From: Lichenostomus cassidix
Taxonomy: Eukaryota > Chordata > Aves > Passeriformes > Meliphagidae
NCBI GenBank assembly: GCA_008360975.2
Contig: CM039211.1
Location: forward strand, 65,128,565-65,192,564
DNA length: 64,000 nt
Direction: 5' to 3'
The position numbers were made by a program, and so were the translations under genes. Within the stretch, counting starts at the first letter, position 1, and every line of letters starts with the position of its first letter. The notes beneath the pieces were generated by a model. That model ran no database searches, was not told the DNA's origin, and worked only from the letters and a program-made list of their open reading frames with translations. Of this stretch, positions 49,960-61,035 are shown in pieces.

Positions 49960-52900
49960 GTCCTGGGATGCATTTCTTAAACAGATTTTACACCTGTATT
50001 ATTGACATTTTTAACAAACACCGTATGCCCCCGACCATAATCCAAGAATAGACATGGGTTGATTTTGGAGAAATAAACACTTGCAGACCGAAGGGACCTT
50101 TTCCATCTGCTCTCTTCTGCTGAGCATCAGATCTGGCCATTGGCATTGCTTATGTTTTGGATGACTTAGCCATAAAACCTGGGGTGACAGGGAGTCAAAT
50201 GCCGCGTCTGTGCATGCAATGTCAAATTTCTGTGGTGGTGGTGGCTTGAGGTGTGGGGGCTGCCTCTAAAATGACTGTCTTCTAGCAGCCAGGTGTCTCA
50301 GCTGGGCTCTACAAATGTGGTGGTTTTCTCAGTAAGGCCCATGACTCACATTTTCTCTGCTTAGTTTATGATTTGTTTGTTAAAATGGCCGTAACGCACA
50401 TTTCTTGTAAATGGCCCGTAGCCTCGTGAGAGAGGCTTGGCTCATCTGCTGTGGCTTTTGAAATCCTAATGACCATTTAATCGAGTAAATGTGAGATAAG
50501 CTGTGAGCTAGGGTTGGTTTCATGGCTCTGCTTGCATTTAACAGTGTCATGGTCTTCAAACAATACATGTCCTAAGCCATGAAACCATGCCAGGCGTTGA
50601 TGGCATTAAGCTATTTTCCATACCCACAGCCTAGCTGTGTGTCTGCGACTCAGTGTGGATTGCCCCACAGCTGGGGAAGTCACAAATACCCATGTACACT
50701 GTCTTTCATTACACAGCTTAATGAGATTTCCACATCCCCGGGGAAACCAGCATGTCCCGCCGATGGGTGGTATCCACATTAGCTTTTTCTACAGCCAACA
50801 CATCCCTGGACTCCTGAGATCCTCTCCAAAGGAAAGGCATGCTTAAGCATAACAGATTGTAAAAAAGGAAGTTAAAACAAATGCCAGTATTTCAACTTCA
50901 TATTGTTAGAATGTATTTTAAACAACGGAGGGAAGGAATATATTACAATTTTGGGTTTTTTAATTTGTTTCTCTATGAATCTCCAGGTAATGTTGAGAGG
51001 CTGGTTTGTAGCTTTTGTGTTCCTGGCAGATACCCAGCAGGAGATAATTATCTTTCAAGAGTCCCTGGCTTCTTTTTTAGTAATTTAAAATTACTGGCCA
51101 GCAGAGAATAAATTGTTCCAAAGTTTCATGCTTGGAAAGAGATTTCCCAAACTACGAAGTTTTATCAAGAACAAATGAGATAGTAAACGGATGTGCAGGC
51201 AACCGTTTAAGATCTGACTAAAGGAAAATTCTGCTCCAAACAACACAAAACTACAGGAATGTGTTTTGTCAAAGTCACAATTCATTGAATTAAAATTTGT
51301 CAGAGCTTACTGCTCTCCCCGTCTCTTCGAGCACAAACACAGAACATATTTTTCCATTTTCAAACCCTCTGGGTCTGGAGTTGACACAGCCATCAGAGAG
51401 ACAGGAGCTTGGTGAAGTAGCTGTGTTGGGGAATATAAAAGGTCAATGAAACTTGCATGTGCATTATGAAATATGTATGTTAATTTACATGTGCATTATG
51501 AAAAATGTTGGAATATCAAATTAGATAGAAATGAACATCAACCACGTCACAGAAATTACAAGTGACTTTTGTATTGATATTTGCGAGGAGGTGTGAATAG
51601 ATCCTTCTACAGTCATCAGGCTGCAGTCTGTATTTTATCAGTCTTAACAGAGCTCTTTCTACTTGATTGCTTGTAATGCTGATATAATATTTTATACTTT
51701 GTATTTTATATAATCTCTCTTCAGTAGTGTTCCAAAAACGCTACTGAAAAAACCCTCAAATAAACCTTTGTTAAAGTTACTAAAAAACCTCAAGTAAACC
51801 ATAGAAATGTAAATGTCATTAAACTCACTAAAGATTAAAAAATTGTACTCTTAAATACACTTTTCCATGTTTGATTGATAAGAAAACACAGCCTACTTAA
51901 CACTAAAATCATCATCTGAAGTTACGTAATTTCCAAGTATTTTAAAATGAAGAAACATTTAGAGTAATTTCCTGTTTCCACAAGATGCCATGCCCAGAAG
52001 CAGAGGAGAAAATCTGTTTCTCTGCTTGCATCATGCATGTCCAAAGGACGTCCCCAGCCAGCCAAGCACTGTTCTGGGCTGTAACTGAAAGAAGACTGAG
52101 ATCCAACATGGGTCTAATGTATTGATTGTGTTTCAAGTGTCAGTAATGAAACCAGATTTTCTTCAGATTGGGAATGTGCCTTGCTATATGTGAGATTTTC
52201 TATGGAATTGGGTTTTTTTGAAGGTGAGAGCCCAATGTTTTTACAGTCTGCATGATGCTTTGAATATGGCTGAATAAAGGGTATGTGATTAGATTATTCA
52301 TCTCTGCCTAAGCGCAGCTGGTGTTTTGAAACACCTGGTTTTGGGTTTGTGGTGATAAATGAATGCCTGACAGACACATGCTACTGGAAATGCAGTCATG
52401 CCCCAGACAAGACAGGACATCCTCTCCTTGGGCTTAACCAAGGGTCTGATCTTTTCCCAGTAATGCTGAATTAATACAGGGAAAGTTCTTGTCTAAATTT
52501 CTGTATGTGCAAGAACTTTGTGGTTTTAAGTATAGCCACAGGAAATGGAGTAATCGTTAATGAATTTAGAGTAGATGAGCTGGCAAACTGAAAATGAAGA
52601 GAACTCTCTGCATTGAAATGTTAGCCAACACCGGGTAAAAAACCCTTTTTTGTGAGATCTTCAGCCATAGTGAGTGTTGCAACATTGATTTTTGGTGGTT
52701 GTTTTGTTACCAAAGGATTTGCTAGTACCACACAATTAACTGAGGCTGCAAACAGATCCATAATCCTCCGAACAGAAGTGCTGCTTTTTAAAATTTTGCC
52801 TCCTGTGAATACTGTTAGCCTTTCCAGTTTTGGACAAGACTATGTCCGTGACACAGTCTATAAATATTTTTCCTATGGCAGGCGAATCCTCAAAAACCAG

Positions 52901-55761
52901 TGATCTCTTGGGTGTTAATTCTTGTGCAAATTCAGATTGCAAATTTAAAGAGATTTTTAGTCTTTGATTCTGATGGTGCTTGGTAAAATGACACTGCAGC
53001 AAGGAATACAACCCATTCAGTGCCTCCTCTAAAACTGCAGAGATACCTATAAGTAATTTTCTTACATACTTTTCTTGCCTATGGCCTGTCTTTGGTCTAT
53101 GAGTTAATTGATCCAGGATCTTCTGACATAATTGTCTTAAGCTCTTGACAATTCCCTTAAGAAAGCAGTTGAGCATGTAGCTAAAAAATAAACTCCATAT
53201 GCTTTCATCACACTTGCAATTAGGCTGCAGTACTGATGGTTGGCTTATCAGGAACAACAGTGGGGTTTTTTCCTTCTGTAATTGAGGATGAGGCTGTGCC
53301 TTGATGACTGACCACCTGGGACTTCAAAGCTCTAGGAAAGGGACCTCAACTATTATCCATGCTGTGATCATTTGGTGTTTCTTAGTGATGGCAAAAGAAA
53401 ACAATGGCATCCCCAAATTTAACTAGTTCCTCTAGGTTTTATGTGATGCTGAGAGAAAGGCTTATAATGAAGTTTGAACGAGAACTTTAACTTGCTTGGT
53501 GGGACAGAACTGAGTCTTTGACCTCAGCAAGTTTTAGTGTCTTTTTCTTGTTGATTTACCATAGGGCTGCATATTTGGCATTGTCAAAGTGCATGTTGAA
53601 GTCTGCTTTCAGAAGAGAATTGCAAGTGCATCATCCTCCCTGGTGTGGGGTTTTTTTTGCACATTCAATGTAAATAAAATGCATGAAAAAAACCAGTAAA
53701 TCAATAATTGCTATAAAGTAGAAACTTCACTTTGGTTATGTATTAGTAGTGGTATTTGCACCAAAGGCTTTTCTTAGCCTTTAGTGGCAGTGGGGATAGC
53801 CATCAGAGTATAATTTAACTCCATTTAGAGGGTTTAATTTGTCCTTTGGTGCTGAGGGAGTCATTCCAAAGCTTAGAGTTATAAAGGGGATTTAATCACA
53901 AAAGATTAAATAAATCCCAGTTACATTTGACAACCATTTCACTCTTCTTTAAATCATATGATCCATAATTATTCCACTAAAGCCTAATTAGCTCTGTTCC
54001 TTATTTAAATCATATCTCTTCCACAAGACACTTCTGGAGTGGCTCGATCTTGCCTTTTTGATGCATGTTTTACTAATCGGGCTTTTCATCCATCCAGTTA
54101 ATCAGCCCTTCCCTGCCGTGAAGCCCGGCTGCTGTACTCCCTCCCAGCTCACCAAGATGCTTTAGATGTCTCATAACCCAGCCTCAGAAAGCTTGTGTGG
54201 CCAAGTGCCCCGGGGCAGATGATAGCAGGAGTCAAAGGCCAGAGTGATAGAGAGCAGTGTGATTTAAACCTGTCTCAAGAAACCTCTGAAGAGATTTTTT
54301 GCTGGAGGCTTTCATTCCACCTATGACCTCCTCTGCCAGGACAGACACCCACTTTATCCTCTTCATGGAAATTTTTATTTTCTTCATTTTAAACAATACT
54401 GTTTCTCTCTATCTTTCATGTTCTTTTTCCATGGGCAGGAAAAACTTGCAGCATTTTGCCACCAAGTGAATAGACTTTTGATATCATATTAAGCATGTGT
54501 CATTCTGCCAGTGTACATACTTGCCTCAGAAAAAAAAATAAAATAAAATCTTCTACCTAATCAAAAATTCCTCAGACAGAGTGCATGAACTTTTCCAAAT
54601 ACTTGGAATCATTAATAGAGATGGCCTCTGAAGTGTAATAGCAAACCTGTATGTTTCTGCAAGCAAATATGTAATCTGTTCCCATCTGTATAGTGCCGGG
54701 GAGCATTTGTCAAGGTTCATTTGGCTACAGTTATCCCTTTTTTTTCCCCTTTAAAACTCAGTTGCAGAATTTCCAAAGTGCTTTCTGTTGAACAATAACA
54801 AAGAAATGAATGAGCTCCCATGCATACTAATAGCTTGCTTGTTTCCCCTGCAATCTTTAGTGGGCAGCTGCTCTGTGCACGCACTGTTTCCTCTGCACCA
54901 AGACCTGGTTAGGATCTGGACACCAGATCTCTCGAGAGTGGTGTAACACTGCCATATTTTCTATGGCTAAATTCCTTAAAAGGAGGGTCAAACTTTCCCA
55001 TCTGTGAGTGTTTATCACTGAGCTAAGTGACCAGATTGCTTGGGAGCTCAAGTGTGTAAACCCTGACACAAGGCTTTACACAGCTCTGCAAGGTGTCAGA
55101 GCAATGCCTTGCAAATACATCTTGAGTCTACAAAGCAATCATGTGCCCTGATGAGTATTATTATTGAGTTTAATTTTAGTTTATGGTGCTTCAACTGGAT
55201 AGCCAAATATGTAGATGGCTACAAAATCAACCCAAACACTGCTGTTGGGAGGAGGAGAGCTAAATACAGAAGGAATTGATTTGTTGGTACTGGACAACTT
55301 TTTTTCCATGTTGTTTGATAAGATCACCCATCAAGGCCCAGCAAAAGCCCAGGTGAGATGTACAGTCCTGTCCATGCTCACACAGTGGTGCAGCCTGTCC
55401 CTCTCTGCTGATGTGTGAGCTCAGAAGGGAATTAAGGAGCTGTGCTTAAGGGAGGCAGCAGGGTTTTGGTTCAGATTCCACCATCTCCACACTAGAGATC
55501 ATGAGATATCCGCCACCAGCAGCCACTTTGGGGTTTATTACACCACCAGAGCTGGTGCTGATGCAGACACAGGGTCTCTGGCCTGGCTGGAGCTCTGTGC
55601 AAATCTCCAAGGGTAAGAGCAGCCCCGTGAGATGGTGTCACGGTCCACTCATGAGCAGACGCGTGATGGTTCATACCAGCTACGATCTCAGAGTGCAAAA
55701 AGGAAAAGAAAACACAAAATGCAACAAGTCAAGGGAGTTAAATTTGAATCCAAGGGGGAAC

Positions 55762-55767
55762 TTTATT
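55762..55767 (-). terminator. LTR polyadenylation signal AATAAA
   Basis: The minus strand reads AATTAATAAAG within the solo LTR, downstream of the TATA-like motif in the same direction. This is the expected place for the R-region poly(A) signal. Confidence 0.6.
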
Positions 55768-55986
55768 AATTTGGCCTGTAAAGCGGCCTGCGATAGAGAG
55801 AGAAAGAGAGAAAATTGGGAAAAGATGGGGAGGAAAGGGAAGGAAAGGGGCTATAGCTACCACCACGGGTCCACAGACGTCCGGCGTCCCTGGAGTCCCG
55901 TCCAGTCGGCGTTCCTTGGCCTCTGCAAAGATCGATGTGATCTTTCGGTGGGGAAGATCTTCGGAGTTCAGCCACTCCAAAGCTGT

Positions 55987-55994
55987 CTTTTATG
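55987..55994 (-). promoter_or_regulatory. LTR TATA-like box CATAAAAG
   Basis: Minus-strand CATAAAAG in the solo LTR, about 220 bp before AATAAA in the same direction. It suits an LTR core promoter facing away from CCBE1 transcription. Activity is not shown. Confidence 0.5.
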
Positions 55995-56142
55995 ATAGTC
56001 CATACACCTGGTCCCTCCTTGCCAGCCGCCTTTGCCCCCCCTTAATTCTCGTGGAGATTTGCCAATCTCCACTTGGCAGGGTCAGGGGAGGAGTGTCCGA
56101 GGCATGGTCGGCAGGTTTTTCACAATGGGTGTCAGGGCAACG

Positions 56143-56310
56143 GGTGCAAAGCCTTCGTCACATACCCGCATTGGCAGGCACAAGGCCTTTGTTCTGTATC
56201 AGCTCAGGCAGGTGCAAAGTCTTCGTTCTGTACCACCTTAGGCAGGCACGAAGCATTCGCTCCGCACCAGCCTTAGGCAAGTACACAGCATTCTCTGCAT
56301 AAGTCCTGCA
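56143..56310 (-). repeat. five-copy ~34-bp tandem repeat in LTR U3
   Basis: Imperfect copies at 56143-56176, 56177-56210, 56211-56244, 56245-56279 and 56280-56310 (34, 34, 34, 35 and 31 bp). On the + strand each has the form GGYRCAARGCCTTCGTTCTG..CC..AGGCA with substitutions. The array sits upstream of the TATA-like box in the LTR's own direction, the usual place for retroviral enhancer repeats. The divergence between copies means the array predates this insertion or has decayed since. Confidence 0.85.
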
Positions 56311-57853
56311 CCTGTAATTTCTGATGAGAAATGTTGAGACAGAACTCGATTCTTGGATCGACCCTTACAGATGGCAATCACCATGGTTAGGAACAAGGAA
56401 GATAAAGGTTATTAGCAAAGCCCAGGGCAGAAGGACACCCTGGCAGCAGTGATTTGGCAATTCATAGCTGCCCTGTGCGTGGCCAGCAGATCAACTCCTG
56501 ATGTTTCTGTCCCAGCTTCTTCCAAGTGACATAAACTCTGCCAGCAAAAATCTCAGTGTGCACCAAATCATTCAACACTTGAAAAATTCCTTAAAGTCAG
56601 CTTGTGCTCTCAGACTTTTACACAGAGAGATTTCCCTAGTGGTCAAAGCAGATGTCAGATGTTCTGCTTCTAGCATCTTCCCAGCTTCGCCCTTCCTTAA
56701 AACAGAGGGACACACTGAGATACTTCTTAAGTTACAGTCCATACAAGAGGGGAATTACTTTGCTGTGTTTCTGCAGCCAGAATGTTTTCCTGTAAATGTA
56801 TGATATGAAATCAGTTTTAGATTTAAGGAAAGGTAAAAATTTAGAAATGAGAGGGTCTGATTTCTGAGCCTGAAACAGTCAGTCATGTGGACTTTTTTAT
56901 TCTCCTTACTCAGGCTTTCCTTGTTATCTTGGGGACATCCTGTGGAGTTGGGTCTGAAAACAAGTTGTGTGGCCAGAGCTGAAAATGAGCTGTGTCACTG
57001 AAGAAAAAAGAACCTAGGCTAATTTACATGAGCATGACTTACTATAGGCTTTTCTAACATCAGCTTTAAGCACCTGAATTAAAATTTAGAACACAATTGG
57101 AATTTTCAAAGGGGTTAAAAAAAAAAAAAAAGGAAAAGGAAAACAGTGCCCAAGGAAACATTCTGTGTTTATAAAAACCCACACTACTGCAGAGTGCACC
57201 TCTTGTTGTGCCAGGTCCACTTCCCTTGGCACAGGTGAGGAGAAATGCCATTGGCATTGACTTCTCAACTGTCCTGCAGGCTGGGACATTCTGTGTCACT
57301 GCTATCAGGCCCTCTCCCTCTGGCTCATGGATTCCATCCCTCCTTCTCCTGCATCCTGAGCTGTCAGCAGTACCCAGCAATGAGAAATCTCTTATCCAGC
57401 CTAAATTAATGCAGTCTGAGTCAACTTCTTTCCCACTCAGCCCACAATCCCACTATTGACTTGTGTCAATAGCACTGACACTATTGTATGTGTGCCAGGA
57501 TCATGCAATTCAGGTACAGCCTTACAAAGGAGGATGGAGAAGAAGAGGGACAGAGTGTAAGGAATGAGGACAGCAAGGAGCTTGAGAGACAGAGAACTGG
57601 TAGAAAAATGTACAAATTCACAGCTTTGTAGAGGCATCCCCTTGAGAGGCACTTTGCTCCCTCACACAGTGTACCTTTGCAGCTGCAGTTTAGTCCCAAA
57701 TGGTGGATGAAACTGTTAAGAAACTTGAGGCCATTCCAAGATTTCAGAGTGGCTTTATAAATGCACCAAAGCCTTTGTTTGACCTTTCCCTGTAATCCCA
57801 TGAGTGCAGCATTGTTTAATCAAAAATAATCATATCATTATTTTGTGAATAGT

Positions 57854-57871
57854 TATAATAATAATAATAAT
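57854..57871. repeat. TAA microsatellite
   Basis: Five to six ATA/TAA units in an AT-rich context. Confidence 0.85.
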
Positions 57872-60800
57872 TGGTATGTGATTTCTTTTTCACAATTTTT
57901 AAACCAGCAGTCATTTACCAAAAATAGCTGAGGTGTTTATTTAATTGAGAGCTTTTAAAAAGGCATTGTCTACATTGTCCTGGTCCATTCAAATATTGAA
58001 TAAATCCTGCACCAGAGAAAGTTACAGGATGTTTGAAGTTGTTTATGAGGGTAAAAGGAGATGAATCTTACTGGCTTTAGAGAAGCCAACATTTTCAAAG
58101 GCAAATTAAGTCTGTTTACTTATTTTTTGGGTTAGGAGCCTGGCTCTTCTGGGATGGACTGGGGAATATTTTGAAACCCAAACCAATGGAGCCAGGACAC
58201 AAAGATGTCTCAGTTCCTCAGCCAAATTCTTTACCCAAGAGGTGAAGAGCTGGCCAGGTTCTGGACACTCTGAGGGTCAGTTTTCCTGCTCCATCAGGCA
58301 CAGATGATGGGTTTATTGGTGACCATGTGGGTTGGCTTTCCACTCACCATCAGGGCAGTTTAGGGTGCTTTAGGCAGACAGGCATGCATCTCCCTGGGGA
58401 GCAATGCTGGTCCTGAGCACTGCATGCAGATGCTGCACCTCAGACTGGAGCAGATTCTGCTGCAACTCTATGAGTTTTGCCACCTTAAAACACCCACATG
58501 GCAAAAACTCAGCTCTGTTGGTTCTGGCTGTCAAACTCCACGTTGTGTGTGCCACCTCCTTGGGATGCCACCTCTTTATTGCTGGGGCAGGGATGCAGGA
58601 GGAAAACCACATCATGCTTGGTTTTTAATACTCTTTCCCTAAGCTATTGCTTAAGACAGTGCTGGGATAGATGGACTTTTGTTCTGACCTACCTATAGCA
58701 GTTTTGTGGTCTTATCATCACTGGTTATTTATGCTGCTCTTTTATGTAATAATTTCCAAAATAATCTTGGTTTACAGTGTTTCATCTTCCAGAGTACTTA
58801 GAGAACACATGCATGTACTTAGTGAGGTGATGGGCTGATTTAGTTTCTCAGTAACTTGAAAATAAAATATGTCTCTTAAAAAGCTATGAAAGATTTGAAG
58901 AGCCAAAATGCTACATTCAAAAATGACAAAACACACTGAAATTTGTTTTAACAATTTGGACGCACTAATACATTCCTTTTATCTCTCCTAAACTTCTTGG
59001 CTTACTAAAGAGATTCCTATCCAGATTGTCTCTAACAAATTCATCCTACACATGGGTTTCACAACTAAAACCAATCTTAATTGTTCATTCTTAGGCTTTC
59101 AGTGGTATTATCAAATTCTGGATTGATTGTTGTTTTCTGATCTTAATTATAGTGTCATTTCAAGTGCACAGAGGAGCTTTAAAAATAATTTGAGCTGGGA
59201 AAATGCCAAAAGCTGCATCTGGATTCCTGGAGGATGAGGGAAGCTTTGAATCAAACATCTGGCAACTTTGCTGGATAGAGAAAGGCCAGCACAGTACTCT
59301 CAACCTGTGCAGTTATCAATGGGAACTCTTGGCTGCTGTGGCAGAGTTGCTCAGTCTTTCAGTTTCATTGGGAATCTTGTGTCCAAGGTCTTGCTTAACA
59401 CCTGAGCTCGTGATTCCTGGCTGTCCTGAGAGAAAGCTATGCTTAGGGGATGAAGGGATGGATTTCTTGTTGCCAGTGGTTATATTTAAGCTGTTTTCTG
59501 TAGAGGGATTCCAGAACATAAACTCCCCTAAAAAAGTGAAAAACATCAAGTGAAGTGCCCCCAAGCTGTGCAGTATCCCTGTGCCTGCTGCAAACTGCCT
59601 TCCTTGACACTTTACACTGGTGGGATCCCACTCTTGTGGTCACCATCCCTATGAGCCCAGGTCAATCCTTGCAGCTTTAGGGTCCAAGGAACAGTTGTGG
59701 TTGAAGATCACTTCCCTCTCTGTAGCTCTTGTTGGACCTCCTTGATGTGACATACAGAATGGCCTGACTTTGGTGCTGGAAAAAACAGAGATAGCATCTG
59801 CCTGAGTGTCCCACTGGAAATGCTGTTTGCTGTTCTGGTGTTTTTCAAGCAGAGCTCCATCTGGAGTTCCATGGTGCAGAGTCCCTGCTGGCACTGCAGG
59901 TTTCTGCTGTCTCCCCATCCCCTGGTGTTTGTCCCTTCATTGCTCTGCCTGCACAGCAGTGTCAGGCTGACACCAAGAGTGTTCACAGGAAAACCTGTGC
60001 TTCCAAACCCACCTGCAAATGCTGTTTTTTGTTTGTGAATAGCCAGACTGTTTGCCGGCTGCAACAGCAAAAAGTCACTGCTTACAACCAAGTCCTGAAG
60101 CTTTGTGAATTTTCCCCTAAATGGTGCATGTTCAATTCTGAAGTGAACACCGTGAGACAACTGAATTAATTTCAATTATTAGCATGGGGGTTAATATTAT
60201 CTTGCAAGAGCATCAAGGTTACTTGTGTTTTGTGTTTGTACATTTAGAACATTTTATGCTAATGCCAGAAGGTATTCTGGAAGCTGAGTAATATTGGTGC
60301 TATTCATGTCACCAAACTTAATACAAAGGAGTATCGTCTCTTAACTCCAAATAGCAGAAGTGTCTATTTAACTATTTTGTTTTTATCATCAGAAGCAAAA
60401 TTAAATTCAAATTTCTGATTTGTGAAGTTGGATTTGAAATGCTTTCTAAGATTAAGAAATCATTTTGATGTCTAGAAATAGGAAGAAAAATAGCTTGTGT
60501 CCAACGATGCTTATTTATAAAGACTCTAAAAGGGGGGAAAAGAAGAAACAATGTAGTTTTTGTGACCTGAGCCTTTGGCACCCACCCAAACCCGTTTGCA
60601 TGCTGAGTTTGTCCATTACACACTTTGTCAAATCTTTCATATAATCCCACTGTCTCTGCTCTTAATCTTAAAAAAATATCCCTTTGTTTTGTATATGACT
60701 CTGGAGGATAAAGTATAGGAGACTGTCTGCAGTGTTGTCAAACCTGGGTGGGCATTTTAATGTGTCTTATGCATTTTTCTATTGTGTGAGGGCATTTTGC

Positions 60801-61018
60801 CCCGTGTGCGCAAGTCCGCTGGGTGTCCATTGTTTATATCCTCTGCTGGTGTTATCTCCAAATTCCTCCCCTTCTCCAAGGGAGTAGATTTCTCCACAAC
60901 AACTTCTTTTCCAGGCTCAGAAAAGCTGTCTTTGTGGGGCCACTGGCAAGGCACACAGCTCTGTTCATGGGCTGCTGGAGGGGTGAGTGCTCCTGCAGGG
61001 AGAAAGCCTATATTAAGA

Positions 61019-61035
61019 TTTTTTTTTTTTTTTTT
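61019..61035. repeat. poly(T) run
   Basis: Seventeen consecutive T on the + strand, likely length-polymorphic. No retroelement body was recognised beside it. Confidence 0.9.

Larger units (their letters stand above)
38184..55635 (+). other. CCBE1: CCBE1 intron 2, middle part
   Basis: About 17 kb of intronic DNA between two LTR insertions. It contains T/G-rich low-complexity tracts (38281-38304 and about 38376-38463), an AAAT repeat (42284-42303), an AT-rich block (about 48740-48870) and poly(A) at 49943-49959. A 173-codon open frame on the minus strand (52736-53257) starts at TTG and has no recognisable domain, so it is not called a gene. No CCBE1 exon 3 was recognised. Confidence 0.7.
55636..56369 (-). 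mobile_element. solo LTR of an endogenous retrovirus
   Basis: A 734-bp element with TG...CA ends (TGTCACGG at 55636, CTTACA ending at 56369), flanked on both sides by the perfect 5-bp duplication GATGG (55631-55635 and 56370-56374). Orientation is set by minus-strand signals: a TATA-like CATAAAAG at 55987-55994 and, further 3' in that direction, AATAAA at 55762-55767. This gives U3 from 56369 down to about 55960, R after that, and a short U5. No gag, pol or env is adjacent, so internal sequences were probably lost by LTR-LTR recombination. The exact duplication and intact promoter and poly(A) signals suggest a comparatively young insertion. It lies in CCBE1 intron 2, antisense to the gene. 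Open frames across it are not genes. Confidence 0.9.

Noticed and set aside
52736..53257. 173-codon minus-strand open frame
   Set aside because: It starts at TTG, with no family resemblance and no exon context. It is longer than usual for AT-rich DNA, but a few such frames are expected by chance over 64 kb in six frames.
55501..55995. 164-codon + strand open frame and minus-strand frames in the same area
   Set aside because: They overlap the solo LTR, which is noncoding regulatory DNA; no retroviral gene is present.
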